DNA from: Erodium maritimum
Lineage: Eukaryota; Streptophyta; Magnoliopsida; Geraniales; Geraniaceae
Length of the DNA: 64,000 bases
Assembly: GCA_963921825.1 (NCBI GenBank)
Contig: OY997594.1
Coordinates: 28,254,956-28,318,955 of the forward strand
Direction of reading: 5' to 3'
Shown here: positions 11,586 through 24,032 of the stretch, in pieces
How the letters are laid out: every line of letters begins with the position of its first letter
Position numbering within the stretch: position 1 is the stretch's first letter
Made by a program: the position numbers and the translations under genes
The notes under the pieces: generated by a model
Seen by the model: only the letters and a program-made list of their open reading frames with translations
Databases searched by the model: none
Told to the model about the DNA's origin: nothing

Positions 11586-14500
11586 TTCGAACTCACAACT
11601 TCAGGTAACCACAATCACAATCACAGGCAAGTTCAATCACACAGGCACTCAAGGCCACTCAAGACACCTCAACAGTCAAGACTCGGGTTCAACAACCCCA
11701 TGGGCACTCTCGGCCACTCAAGACACACCAACGGTCAAGACTCGGGCTCAACAACCCCACGGGCACTCACGGTCACTCACGACACACCAACGGTCAAGAC
11801 TCGGGTTCAACAACCCCACGGCACTCACGGCCACCCCAAAACACCAACAGTAAAACACGGGCACTTACGGCCACCCAAGACACCAATTTAAATAACACGG
11901 GCTCTCATGGCCACCCAAGACATCAATTTAAGTAACACGGCTCTCATGGCCACCCAAGACATCAACAATCAAATACGGGCTCTCATGGCCACCCAAGACA
12001 TCAATTTAAATAACACGGCTCTCATGGCCACCCAAGACATCAACAATCAAATACGGGCTCTCATGGCCACCCAAGGCATAAATTAAACAATCAACCTCCG
12101 GGCATGGTCATATGCCTCCAGTAATTCTAATGTCGCTAAGTTCTCTGTTCCTACGACACTACTAAGTGTCACATGCTTTTCTCATAAACGCGACAATCCC
12201 GTATCATGCTTTTCTAATAATTAAAATAACCTACTCAACCCACGACACCCCGGTGTCACATGCAATTCTACTGTTAACTTTCCCTAATCAGGGCCGAGAT
12301 CCGGCTACTTTTCCCTACCTTGAGTAAGTCCTCCAAAAGTCAACCAACGAGCTCCGGTGTGACCTCAGTCACTCACCCAGCTTTCCCTTGCCTCGGTCCG
12401 CGGCACGATCTAAAAGAACACAATTTTCAATGCACTTTAAACTCGCAGGAATAAACTAGAATTTAAAAAACTTAACGCCCAAATGTAACCCCGACAATGT
12501 CGATCACTCCCAAACTTCCCGATTACTCGACATTGTCGACAAAGGACTCGTAAAGGCCCGATTCGCCCGACATGGCGAATCTGCCCGGGTTTTGGAAATG
12601 CCTTTCCGGGGCTCCAAAAGTTCCCGTTTTCGTTTCTACGGTCTTAGAATAATTCAAGGATCCCAATGCACTTGACGGAATCGAATTCCGACTTCCGAGT
12701 CAATTAATTAACGTTTAAAGTTTCTAAACCCGATAATTACAACTTTTGCATTTTAAATCCGATTCGGTTGTGGATAAAAGGTCCGGGGAACGTTCTAGAA
12801 CACCCGAACACGAAACCCGATCACCCGAGCACGTGGGCCCCACACGGCCACAATGGAAAAATTCCCTTTTTGCCCCAAAACGTTCCTAACGAACCCCCTT
12901 TTCCCCTACCTCTCAATACAAGTCGGTGTTAACCCAAGAGCAATCTATGTCTCGCTATATCATGTTTTAACCTCAACACCAAATGCTAGTTTTCAACATA
13001 GATATATCCACAAAACACCTTGAATTCTAATATAACCCGTGGCACCTTAATAGACACAAAAAAGGATTCTTTTCTGTGTCGCGACTTACCTTAGAAATCA
13101 AGACTCATTGATACTACTTCTTCATGGAATATCATGGACAACTAATGCTCATGTGCCTTTAATGCCTCTGCCACAGCAACATAGAAGAAGAAATCAAGAC
13201 CATCAATTGATGGTTTGATTCATGGAGTACCACACGCCCATCACTCTGTCTCTTTGTCCAAAACCGCCGCAGCACATGGGACCAAACAAAATGATTCTTT
13301 TTGTTGAACAACCAACCCAAAAGGATCCTGATTTGCTGCCGCCCCCTCTCAAAGAACAAGATTTTTTCTTTTCTTCTTTGCTCTCCCCAGTCAAGATGAA
13401 GCCGCTGCTCAAGACCAAGAACAAAGTTCCCATTTTTTTTCTTTTTTTTTTCCAAGTAGCCGAACCTATCATGTGGTCTTCCCTTTATTTGGTTCAATAT
13501 TACCTAACACCACCACTTGTGTGACAAGTGGCAAGGTGGGTCCCACACCTTTTTGGAAAAATTTCTAGAAGATATTTTCCTATCAGATTTGCGAAATTTG
13601 GACGTTTCGGGCCCCGAACGGGCACTTTTTCCAAGAAATTACGAAACTTGGCGGGTTACAAGGAAACGGCTCAACTAAGACCGCTGCGACGACTAAGCTT
13701 TTGGATCCAAAACGGTCCTCGAATGGACCAAAACGTCGCTCGGTTGACTTTTCTGGCGAAAAGTCAACATTTCCAAAATTGATCAGAAAGTTGTCTTGAG
13801 TCCCCCGGAACTCATTTTGGTCGATAACGGGGTCAACTTAAGTCCGGCATGACCCTCGGGGTCAATTTAGGTTAAATTAAGTGTCTGTCTTAAAAATTTT
13901 AAATTTTCCTTGTAATAACCACTTCTGGTCAACGTCAGTCAAACCTGCGAAAAACAGGAAAATTTAAAAAATTTAAGACAGACACTTAACTTAACCTAAA
14001 TTGACCCCGAGGGTCATACCGGACTTAAGTTGACCCCGTTATCGACCAAAATGAGTTCCAGGGGACTCAGGGCAACTTTCTGATCAATTTGGGAAATGTT
14101 GACTTTTCGCTGGAAAAGTCAACCGAGCGACGTTTTGGCCCATTCGAGGACCGTCTGGGATCCAAAAAGCTTAATCGTCGTCGCAGCGGTCTTAGTTGAG
14201 CCGTTTCCTTGTAGCCCGTCAAGTTTCGTAATTTCTTGGAAAAAGTGCCCGTTCGGGGCCCGAAACGTCCGATTTTCGCGAAACTGATTGGAAAATATCA
14301 ACTAGATATTTTCCAAAAGGTGTGGGACCCACCTTGACACATGTCCTAAAGGTGGTGGTGTTATTTTTGGGGGGAAATTGTGTGGAGGAGAAGAGGTGGC
14401 CGAATGTGGTGTTTTAAAGAGAAAAAAAATAGAATTTAATTAGTTGTTAGTTGTTTTAATTAGAGAGAAGAAGAGAGTTAGAGAGAGAAGAAGGTGGAGA

Positions 14501-15639
14501 AGAAGATAGAAGATTAAAATCTAGGGTTTGGGAGATTATTCAACCGTTGGATCGATTCAAAGCAAGGAGAAAATGTCTTCCTCGTTGGTAAGACCTAACC
14601 CGATTCTCGTTTCGATTATTTCTCAAAAGCTAGGGTTTGGTTATAAACTATGGGTTAGGGTTGTATGGACGTTTTGGAGGTGTTGGAGACGTTTTAGAGG
14701 TGTTTGGGGGTGTAATGGCACGTTTTCCGGTGACCGGAGGCTCGGGAGGAGCTCCGGCCACCGTGGGTGGTGGCTGGCCGGCCATGAGGTGGCTGGCCGG
14801 AGCTGGCAGCAGCCACCACATGGTGGCCGAGCCCCCCCTCAAACCCTAGGGTCTCGGCCAAGCCTCTTGGGTGGGGCCCACGTGCTCGGTTGCTCGGGTT
14901 TTAATGTTCGGGTGGTTTAAAACGTTCCCCGGACCATTTACCCTAAACCGAATCGAAAATTGGAATTAAATTGGAGAAGTTGTAATTAACGGGTTTTAGG
15001 AACTTTAAACGTTAATAAATTGATTTAGAAGTCGGAATTCGATTCCGTCAAGTGCGTTGGGTTCCTTGAATTATTCTAAGACCGTACAAACGAAAACGGG
15101 GACTTTTGGAGCCCCGGAAGGCAATTAACCAAAACCCGGGCAGATTCGCCATGTCGGGAGAATCTGGCCTTTACGGGTCCTTTATCGACAATATCGAGTA
15201 ATTGGGAAGTTTGGGAGTGATCGGCATTGTCGGGGTTACGTTTGGGCGTTAAGTATGTTAATTTTCGGTTTATTCGTACTAGTTTAAAAGTACTTTGAAT
15301 TTGTGTTCTTTTAGATCGTGCTACGGACCGAGGCAAAGGGAAGCTCGGCGAGTGACTGGGTGTACTTCGGGTGTTGTTGGAGCGCTTTTGGGATTATATA
15401 CGAGGTAGGGAAAAGTAGCCGGATCTCGGCCCTGATTAGGGAAAGTTAATAGTAGAATTGCATGTGACACCGGGGTGTCGTGGGTTGAGTAGATTTATTT
15501 AAATATTAGAAAAGCATGATACGGGATTGTAGCGTTTAAGAGAAAATCATGTGACACTTAGTAGTGTCGTAGGAGCAGAGAACTTAGCGATAATTGAATT
15601 ACTGGAGGCATATGACCATGCCCGGAGGTTGTTGTGTGT

Positions 15640-15870
15640 ATTTATTGTTGAGTTTGGGTGGCCTTGAGAGCCCGTACTATTTATTGTTGAGTTTGGGTGG
15701 CCTTGAGAGCCCGTATTTTATTGTTGAGTTTGGGTGGCCTTGAGAGCCCGTGTTATTTATTGTTGAGTTTGGGTGGCCTTGAGAGCCCGTGTTATTTATT
15801 GTTGAGTTTGGGTGACCTTGAGAGCCCGTGTTATTTATTGTTGAGTTTGGGTGGCCTTGAGAGTCCGTGT
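15640..15870. repeat. Tandem array in LTR C (TTTGGGTGGCCTTGAGAGCC)
   Basis: About six copies of a unit of roughly 40 bases, TTATTGTTGAGTTTGGGTGG followed by CCTTGAGAGCCCGTG. This is the reverse complement of the second array in LTR A. Confidence 0.92.
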
Positions 15871-16081
15871 GTTCTTATTTGGCGTCTTGGGGTTGTTGAG
15901 CCCGTGAGTTAAGTGGTTGTGTTTTGGGAGGCCATGATGGCCCGTGGGGTTGTTGAACACGAGTCTTGACTGTTGAGATGTCTTGAGTGGCCTTGAGTGC
16001 CGGTTTGTTGAACTTGATTGTGTTTGTGGTTGTGTTTGCCCGAACCGACTGTGTGTCGGGGAGTGGTGTGGATTTTGGCAG

Positions 16082-16300
16082 GTTACGAGCATTCTTCGGC
16101 TGGCCTGACCAAACTCGAGCCTCGGCAGGTTCTGAGCATTCTTCGGCTAGCCTCTTCCGTGTCCGGATCCCGAGAGGTTATGAGCATTCTTCGGCTAGCC
16201 TGATCCGTGACCGGGTCCCGGCAGGTTACGAGCATTCTTCGGCTGGCCTGACCGCGTACGAGGCTCGGCAGGTTCTGAGCATTCTTCGGCTAGCCTGATC
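16082..16300. repeat. 47-48-bp tandem array, five copies, in LTR C
   Basis: GAGCATTCTTCGGCT starts at 16087, 16134, 16182, 16230 and 16277. It corresponds to the 47-bp array of LTR A on the other strand. Confidence 0.93.
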
Positions 16301-16839
16301 CGTGTTCTTGTCTTTGGGGAAGGTCATTGTTGGCTGTGTTGTTTTACTGTGTGAGTTTGAGGTTGAGTTTGTTGTGGAGGGTAACGGGTTGTGGTTAAGT
16401 TGAGTACTTGAGTTGGTGTTGGTTTTGGTGTTGGTTTTAGCGTTTGTGTTACTGGATTTATCTACTAATTATGCCATAGTCAGCCTGTTATCCGTGGAGG
16501 TGAGCGAACGCTCACCCCTAGCTGCTTTTCCTACAGGTACTGATCACCGGACGGACTAGGTTAGCTCTTGAAGCTTGTGGAGCTTGGAGCGGAGTCTGGT
16601 CTTTATTTTGTTGAGTCTAGTGACGGATATTGTACCTTGTCCACTTGTTGGGACGTTTTTGTATTGTAAATACTATTATTTTGAGAATTAAATGGAAATG
16701 TCAAAGCTTTTATTGAAAACAGGTTTCAAGTATTCATGTTTTTAAAAGTTCGCGTCCCGAGTTCGGTTCGCTGAAATTGGGGCTTGACATTCCTGTTTTT
16801 CGCAGGTTTGACTGTTTTTGACCGGGAGTAGTTCTTACA

Positions 16840-16978
16840 AGAATATTGGCGCAAAAAAATGAAATCGGAGTTGAAACGAAGCGGGAAAAATTAAATTAAT
16901 AAACTTGGTGGGAAAAAAAAGATGAGCATTTCTAAGCGCGACACGTGTCATGTTGTTGTTGAGTTCGCAGATTCTCAT
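16840..16978. mobile_element. Right end of fold-back element E1
   Basis: Immediately follows the gypsy 5' LTR end. It contains the shoulder core in reverse orientation (ATTGGCGC, GGAGTTGAAACGAAGCGGG) and ends GCAGATTCTCAT at a TA tract. It is almost the exact reverse complement of 17030-17166, the left end of the next element. Confidence 0.7.
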
Positions 16979-17000
16979 ATATATATATATATATATATAT
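16979..17000. repeat. (TA)n microsatellite between two fold-back ends
   Basis: Eleven TA dinucleotides separating two near-identical inverted ends. Confidence 0.95.
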
Positions 17001-17269
17001 GGAGGCTTTCACGTGCGAACCCCTCTTAAAATGAGAATCTGCGAACTCAACAACAACATGACACGTGTCGCGCTTAGAAATGCTCATTTTTTTTCCCACC
17101 AAGTTTATTAATTTAATTTTTCCCGCTTCGTTTCAACTCCGATTTCATTTTTTTGCGCCAATATTCTTATTTTTTTCAAGAGCTTTCTAACAAGTAGTGG
17201 ATTGCATATATTTTGATGTGTTTTTGAATACGTGTGTGGATGTGTGAATATGAGTGCGAAAAGTGTGAT

Positions 17270-17460
17270 GTGTTTTGCAAATTTAGTGTATATGGTTTGC
17301 GGATTTAGTTTATATGGTTTGCGGATTTAGTGTATATGGTTTGCGGATTTAGTGTATATGGTTTGCGAATTTAGTGTGTTTTGCAAATTTAGTGTATATG
17401 GTTTGCAGATTTAGTGTATATGGTTTGCGGATTTAGTGTATATGATTTGCGAATTTAGTA
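17270..17460. repeat. Minisatellite TTTAGTGTATATGGTTTGCG, left arm of E2
   Basis: About nine copies of a unit of roughly 23 bases. The reverse-complement array lies at 18255-18460, so the minisatellites themselves form part of the hairpin stem. Confidence 0.95.
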
Positions 17461-18254
17461 TATGTGGTTTGAGAATAGATTCCATGGTTCAAATAATGCT
17501 TTTTCCTTTTGAAAATTGCACTACCTAAACCAGGATTTTCTCTATCTCCCTTATTGTTGATATATATACTTCCTCTTGATAAACCCTCTTCTACAACTCA
17601 ACATTAATTTACTTATCCACCTTATTATTGACATAGCTCATTAAAGCACATGACCACAAGGGATCTTTCTACAAGTTCCCCTCTAATTCTAAGAATCATT
17701 TTGAAGCATCTAATTAATAATTATGTCTAATTAAACAGAAGAGCTAGATTAAAGTGGGGTTGTTTCTACAAAGAAAGCTCTATTTGTCATACCAAAAACC
17801 ATTACCATAAAAAAGAGTTGTTGCAGACACAAACCAAAACAGAAGTTGGTCCTTCCAGGGAAAAACACTCCCACATTGCTAGAACTAAAGTGGATTAAAA
17901 TGAGTACCATCTATAAAGAATCAAAGAGATTCTCCAAAAGTTTGAAATTATTAGAGAACTGAATTCCAAGATTCAGTTTGCAATTCAACAACATGGCATT
18001 CTAATTAGCTTCCAAGATTCAGTTTATATGATTAATCCAATATAAAAATTGTAACTGTCCTTGCAACATCTGTGAGAAAAATACAATGAACAAGTCAACA
18101 AGGATTCTGCTACATTCAATCTCAATTTGGACATAAGTTTTAACAAACCAGAAAAAAGGAGCACAGACATTCAGAAATTGTGCAAATCAAAAGCCAATTT
18201 GCAGAGAATAAGTAGAGAGAAAACAATGTAAAAATTTGCAGAGAATTTAGTCTA

Positions 18255-18460
18255 TTCTCAAACCACATACACTAAATTCGCAAACCATATACACTATATC
18301 CGCAAAACAAATACACTAAATCCGCAAACCATATACACTAAATTTGCAAAACACACTAAATTCGCAAACCATATACACTAAATCTGCAAACCATATACAC
18401 TAAATCCGCAAACCATTTAAACTAAATCCGCAAACCATATACACTAAATTTGCAAAACAC
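18255..18460. repeat. Minisatellite CGCAAACCATATACACTAAA, right arm of E2
   Basis: About nine copies, the inverse partner of the array at 17270-17460. Confidence 0.95.
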
Positions 18461-18736
18461 ATCACACTTTTCGCACTCATATTCACACATCCACACACGT
18501 ATTCAAAAACACATCAAAATATATGCAATCCACTACTTGTTAGAAAGCTCTTGAAAAAATAAGAATATTGGCGCAAGAAAAAATGAAATCGGAGTTGAAA
18601 CGAAACGGGAAAATCGAATTAATAAACTTGATTATAACAAAAGGGGGAGCATTTTCTGAGCGCGACACATGGCGCAATCTGGTTGAGTTCGCATGTTCAC
18701 ACCGTAATTCATGGTTCGCACCTGATTGCTCTCCTA

Positions 18737-19593
18737 GGAATCGCATGTAATCGCTATTCGCAAGACTGGATTTTTTTATTTTTTTTTCCACCAAGCTTCT
18801 TATTTTGATCTTTCCCTCTTCGCTTCAACTTCGATTTAATTTTTTCTTGCGCCAAAAACTTTCTTTTTTCAAGATCTATCTATCAAGTAGCATATTGAAT
18901 ATGTTTTGAAGCAAAAAAAAGACATGTACAAGCAAAACACAAATTGTTAACCGTGCATTAATGTATGTGTTTGCAACTGCATTTGTATGAATAAGCTAAT
19001 CGTAATGTATGTTTTGTATATATGTTTTTGCAACTGCATGTTTTGTAATTTTTGGTTATATGTGTACGCTAAACTTAATGTATGTTTATGCATTTTTCAA
19101 TGTATGTTCTTGCCATTTTCATTTGTATGTGTAAGCCAATCTTAATGCATGTTGTTTCAGTTGTATGTATATGCTAAACTTAATGTATGTTCTTACTATT
19201 TTCATTTGTATGTGTATGTATGTTTTGTATGTGTAAGCTAATAAATTAAGATTAATTTACACATACATTAAGATTAGTTTATTCATACAAATGCATTTGC
19301 AAACACATACATTAATACACGGTTGACATTTTGTGTTTTTGCTTGTACATGTTTTTTTTTGCTTCAAAACATATTCAATATGCTACTTGATAGATAAATC
19401 TTGAAAAAAGAAAGTTTTTTGGCGCAAGAAAAAATTAAATCGGAGTTGAAACGAAGCGGGAAAGATCAACATAAGAAACTTGGTGAAAAAAAAAATCAGC
19501 CTTGCGAAATCGCAACCTTGGGATTTCTATGATTACAAAGTTGGGATTAATTCGTATTTCGTATCTAAATATTGGTTTGTACCTGAAAGTTCC
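18737..19593. mobile_element. Fold-back element FB3
   Basis: Starts two bases after E2 and ends GGTTTGTACCTGAAAGTTCC next to a TA tract. Arms of about 240 bp (18775-18960 against 19310-19500) carry the shoulder core and CAAGTAGCATATTGAATA, closest to FB1. The loop holds TTAATGTATGTTTTG-type repeats like FB1. No coding. Confidence 0.7.
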
Positions 19594-19618
19594 TCTATCA
19601 TATATATATATATATATA

Positions 19619-21643
19619 GGGGTGTGCTCAAGTGTTACCCCATGCTTAAATTGTTATCTGTTATCTTAATTTGGACCTTTAGATGAAGTTGATCTAATGG
19701 TTAAAAATTTAATGGCATTCAATTGTAAATAATATGAACTTTAGTTTATTTTTGTAATTTGACACATACCAAGGATAATTTTGTCTTTTCCTATCTAATA
19801 TATACCTAACCCTAATTACCCTCACATACCACACCCATTTAATCTTATTATCGTTCAGAACTCAGCCCTTCTCTTCATGCCAACAAAATCGCGCCGACGT
19901 CCTCTCCACCCTGTCCCCGCCGCACCTCTGCCTAGCTTCTCCCCCGCCCGACCTCGACCTAGCTTCTCCCTCGCCGGAAGCACAACCATCTGCATCATGA
20001 AGCCTATGTAGATCTTGCCATTCTCCGTTGCAGATCGCAGCAACGTACTCAAGTAAGCACGCCGTACCACAGATCCAGACTGAGTCTCCAGTGCAGCTTC
20101 AACCTGGCACCACTCCGCTATCTTTCCATGCCGAGGGTGGAGCGCGGACGGTGGAGTGCAGTGGCGGTAGAGGACTCAGGGAGGTTAAGTCGGCGGTCGA
20201 TGATGATGCCTCCTTAACGCCGTAAATCAGCTCCGCCTTGCCTTGGACGTGTGCCGCGCATATAGGGTGTGCCCAGATCGGGCTTTATCGTCGCCGTCCA
20301 GATCGGGCTTTATCGCCGCCGTCCAGATCGTGTTCACTGATAGACATGTCTATTAAAATCTGGTTCTAGGTCAGATCATAGGTAAGTAATTCTCGACCAT
20401 TGGTTTCTATATTCCGACATCCTCCGTGTTTTACAAATTCCTTATTTTACTTGTATGTTTTTTTTTTTGCAGAGTTATGATACGAGTAACAATGGACATC
20501 ACAGATATGGTTGTCGGGGTCGAAAAAAATCATGTTTTGGGTTAACTATTATCTTTGTTCATGTGATCGGGGTTTCAGGTTTTGTAAATGGAAACTATTT
20601 TGGTACTGGTTTGTTTTGGATAGTGTTATACAGTTGAAACTTAGTACATTGAACAATTCTGAAATATTCATGTAGAAATTATGTAACAACGAGTGTATAT
20701 TTTTGTAACAGTTGTGGGGAAAGATTGTTATGGATTTATAGAAGTAGCTGTTGATAGCATTTCTGTATTTTTAGATGCAAGTTTATGTAATTTAATATAA
20801 TATTCTGTAATTTTCGGGTTAGTAACACTTGTAAATTCCAGCATAGTTTTTTGTAACACTTGCGAAGTTGTTACAAAGTTTTTGTACCTATATGTAAATT
20901 TTTGGGTAGATTTTTGTAACTATGTTACCATGTTTTTGTAACTTGCAGTGTATCTGTTTGTAATCATTGGTATACAGATTTTGTAATTTATAATGTATAT
21001 ATATGTAACTCTTAATTTATATTTATGTCACTTAAAAGAGAAATTTTGTGACATGTGTATTAAAACTCTGTATTTTTGTTTTCTAGTCATTGTCTATAAA
21101 TTTTGTAATTATAATGTATATTTTCTGTAATTCTTACTAAATTTATGTAACTTATTGGATTTTTGTAACTCAAAGAGTAACATTATGTAACATATATATA
21201 CAAATCTATATTTATTGATCTAGCAACCTGTAACTTTTTGTTTAGAATTATGCAACATATAAAATTTATAAAATATAGATATAAATTTATGTAATATCGG
21301 ATATAAATTTATGTAATGTTATACATAATATTCTGCAACATCACGTACAAAATCTATAGAACGTTCGGAAATTTAAACTAAAAAAATATTTTTTTTTGAA
21401 AAAATAAATATTAAAAAAATCAGATTTGGACAATAAAATAATTTTTTTTGCAAGAATGGACAGTAAAATATTAATTTTGCAGTAAAAAAATATAGGAGAT
21501 GGACTTACCAAACTACCCTTTTTGTTTTTTTTCTATTTAATTTTTGGATAATTGAAGGAGAAAATCTACAACTATTAGATTTTAAAATTCAATGGTCTAG
21601 ATTTGGGTAACAAGTAACAATTTAAGTATGGGTATCATGTGTG
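19619..21643. mobile_element. Terminal-inverted-repeat element DT2, TGTAA-rich
   Basis: Left end GGGGTGTGCTCAAGTGTTAC. The first 55 bases match the reverse complement of the right end (ACTTAAATTGTTACTTGTTA form). Both sides are TA tracts (19601-19618 and 21644-21656). Like DT1 it has a GC-rich block (about 19855-20345) followed by about twenty TGTAA motifs (20670-21330). I see no convincing protein in the GC-rich block. It is non-autonomous, and its ends are accurate to about 10 bp. Confidence 0.62.
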
Positions 21644-21656
21644 TATATATATATAT

Positions 21657-22066
21657 TATCAAATAAAAAATAATTTTTTTAAAAACAAAAATGATTTTTA
21701 TAAAATAAAAAATATGATTTTTTATAAAATATTTTTTGAAATAGAATCAATTTCTAGATATTTTTAATTAAAAATCTGTTTTTATGGTAAATTTTGAAGA
21801 TAAATGAAAGGTAATTTTGATATTTAACGATTTTTATGGTTTGAAGAATGAGTGACATAGTTTTGAAAATTTGAGTATTAATGAAGGATATTTTGAATTA
21901 TTTACGCTCTTTGGATGGAAAAATAATAGAAAAATAAAGTTTAAATACCAAACTGTGATTAAATGTTTTTTTTGGTGTGTTATATTGCAAAGAAAAAATA
22001 GTCCAGAATATTATATTACAAATAAATTTTCTCTAAGTATTATATTAAAAAAAATTCCCTTAAATT
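21657..22066. other. AT-rich spacer, nothing recognised
   Basis: Poly-A/T-rich sequence without supported features. Confidence 0.5.
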
Positions 22067-22081
22067 AACACAATAAACCTT

Positions 22082-22824
22082 GTTGTATTCGTTTTTTTTA
22101 GAAAAAAGCTCTCCACACACCTCCAGGTGAGGTTCCTCCTACCCTACTTAGGGTTTACTGATGTCGTCGTCGTCTTCACGCCACCAACCACGCCGCCGCC
22201 CCTCTCATCGTCTCGTCTTCCCCACCGTCGCTCTCCTTCGCAGTCTGCAATCATCCTTCGCTTTCAGAGATGGTCCCCCCAGTTTCACGTCGTCAGCTTG
22301 GTGGTGCGAGCCCTAGGTCGCCATGGTCGCCGGAGGATCCTCCCCGACCTCGCCCCATCATTCTCGGCCATCTGCAACGGCCTCCCGCCCCAGGGTCACC
22401 CCTCGCCGGCATAGCTCCGCTCCCTCGTTGGATCTGGGATCCGGGAGGAGGGACGGTAGGTTGGGGCCTATTTCACCGGCATCCGAATTCAGAACTCTCA
22501 ACCCCGAACAAGTTTTTGCAGCAAGGAGGTCTCAAGGAATCTGCACTAAAGGCTAATTCTCTAGTAGATTTCATTGTTTTAGTTCGAATAATAGTTTGGC
22601 TCAATAAGTTTAGGACTTTGGTTTACTATTTTTTTTGTAAGGTTGGATCGAGGAACTCTTGAGTTCGGATCTGCGAATCAAAGCAGACTATATGTATGGA
22701 ACCATGTGCGCCCGACGGGCTACGGCCGGTTGGGACAAAAAGCTGGTATCCGGGACTGTTATGTCCCTCCTTGTAAGCATGCGATGAAATCGTAATATAA
22801 CTACCTCTTTCCCGTTTAAAAAAA
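22082..22824 (+). mobile_element. LINE-type non-autonomous retroposon L2
   Basis: Flanked by a perfect 15-bp target duplication AACACAATAAACCTT (22067-22081 and 22825-22839) and ends in CCCGTTTAAAAAAA, the signature of target-primed reverse transcription. The GC-rich 5' half has open frames but no recognisable domain. The segment TGGGATCCGGGAGGAGGGAC near 22435 is shared with the retroposon at 32239-33255. No ORF1 or reverse-transcriptase motif is visible. Confidence 0.8.
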
Positions 22825-22839
22825 AACACAATAAACCTT

Positions 22840-24032
22840 TAACGTTTGAAACGGGGATGGGCTCCAAAAATTGAAACCGAAACCGAAACGAACCGATCAG
22901 CCCATAGTGTCTATGAAAAGAACAAGCCCACACCAGGCGTACCCAAACCTGTAAATGTAATGGTGTCGTATATTTCTAATCAATTGCTGCTCATTTCTTC
23001 CCAGAGGCGATTGGGGAGTTGTAGTTGCAGATTCGTGTAAATGGAGCTTCGCTCTTCGTTTAGGTATGTCAATAGCTTCACATCACCTTCTTCCTCTTCA
23101 GTGTTCTTTATCCATCTCTGTTGCCTTTTAATTTCTGTTTTATTAGCACAAATCTGCTGTTTTTGAAATAGTTATTCACATTGGCGTTTCTACAAACATC
23201 TGGTGTGCATCACTCATTCGGGTTGTTATTGACAGAAACCCCACTCCTGGTGCTTGCATGATTTGTTAATTCCAATAAACTCATTAAGTTTCTGAAATAT
23301 TGGGTGATTTAAGACTGGAAATGTGTCTTACTCATACGTAGCTTTCAATTTCATGTCTTGTCTCTGCTTCAACTAAATTAGTGATTTAAGACTGGAAATG
23401 TGTTTCGCATATGTAGCTTTCAATTTCATGTCTTGTCTCTTGCTTCAACTAAATTAGATATTCACACATGCCATATATGGTTGATAATATGCATACACAG
23501 AGAAAAGTATTGATCACAGCCAAAAACAGCTACTTATTATGATTATTATTAGTATGAAAATAAATAAATGCAGATCACAGCATCATTAGTACACTATCAG
23601 ACCATTAGGGCTTTCCTAAAAATTTATAAGTATCTGAACTAAACCCAGGAACCTATCTGAACTATGGCATAAGTTTTGAATGTTTCTGTTCCGATCAAAT
23701 AAAATCATCGCCCAACCTACAACCTGCACTGAGCTTCTTCATCCCGATGACTCAGTTTGTTTGTTCTCTTCTTCCTGTATTCATCCGATGCTCTGACATT
23801 CTGACCCAATGTGTCTGCGGCGCTCATAACGTGAGAAAACCTTGCCTTTCCTTTTTGAAATGAAAAAAGAGACAGTGTCTGTATTGTTCATTTGCTTCTT
23901 CTCCTACTCCTTTGACATCCTTGTAACAGAAAAAACCAATGTGCTCAACTGAAAATGGGTCTATGACCGTGGAAGTAGAACCTAACTGGATTGTCCACCT
24001 AACGATCAGTTCGCTCCATATTCACAAAAATT
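22840..24032. other. Intergenic region downstream of the formin gene
   Basis: Contains a two-copy 77-bp tandem duplication (23304-23457). At 23041 an ATG followed by a possible splice donor (TTTAG|GTATGT) could be the 5' end of a lost gene, but no continuation was found. Confidence 0.5.
23304..23457. repeat. 77-bp tandem duplication
   Basis: GTGATTTAAGACTGGAAATG begins at 23304 and again at 23381. The copies differ at a few positions. Confidence 0.9.

Larger units (their letters stand above)
13911..16789 (+). mobile_element. Solo LTR C nested in LTR B
   Basis: Starts TGTAATAACC and ends GGGGCTTGACA, with a perfect 5-bp target duplication TTCCT (13906-13910 and 16790-16794). It lies in the opposite orientation to its host LTR, 50 bp from that LTR's outer end. 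It is 2,879 bp long and contains tandem arrays at 15640-15870 and 16082-16300. Together with LTR B it makes a large inverted repeat. Confidence 0.93.
10799..16839 (-). mobile_element. 5' LTR B of the gypsy element, interrupted by solo LTR C
   Basis: Starts TGTCACGCCCC next to the primer-binding site and runs to 13910. It is then interrupted by solo LTR C (13911-16789) with its target duplication and resumes at 16795-16839, ending TTCTTACA. Net length is about 3,157 bp. Compared with LTR A, the segment at about 12850-13500 is unrelated, so the LTR centre is hypervariable. No matching 3' LTR exists in the window, because the element's 3' half is deleted. Confidence 0.88.
17001..18734. mobile_element. 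Fold-back element E2
   Basis: Left end GGAGGCTTTCACGTGCGAAC, right end TTCGCACCTGATTGCTCTCC. The arms pair over about 450 bp: the outer ends are only moderately similar, while the region from the shoulder core through GTGTTTTTGAATACGTGTGTGG into the minisatellite (17090-17460 against 18250-18640) is nearly perfect. The centre (about 17470-18240) is unique AT-rich sequence with no recognisable coding. It is non-autonomous and appears to be an inverted copy of E1. Confidence 0.75.

Noticed and set aside
14528..14920. 130-residue open frame rich in Gly and Trp
   Set aside because: Lies in the GC-rich part of solo LTR C. The equivalent frame exists in LTRs A and D on changing frames, so it reflects composition.
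17270..18460. Short repeats spaced on both sides of a central region, as in an array
   Set aside because: They are inverted arms of a fold-back element, with no spacers or associated genes.
23041..23063. ATG plus splice donor as a first exon
   Set aside because: No second exon, promoter or homology could be identified.
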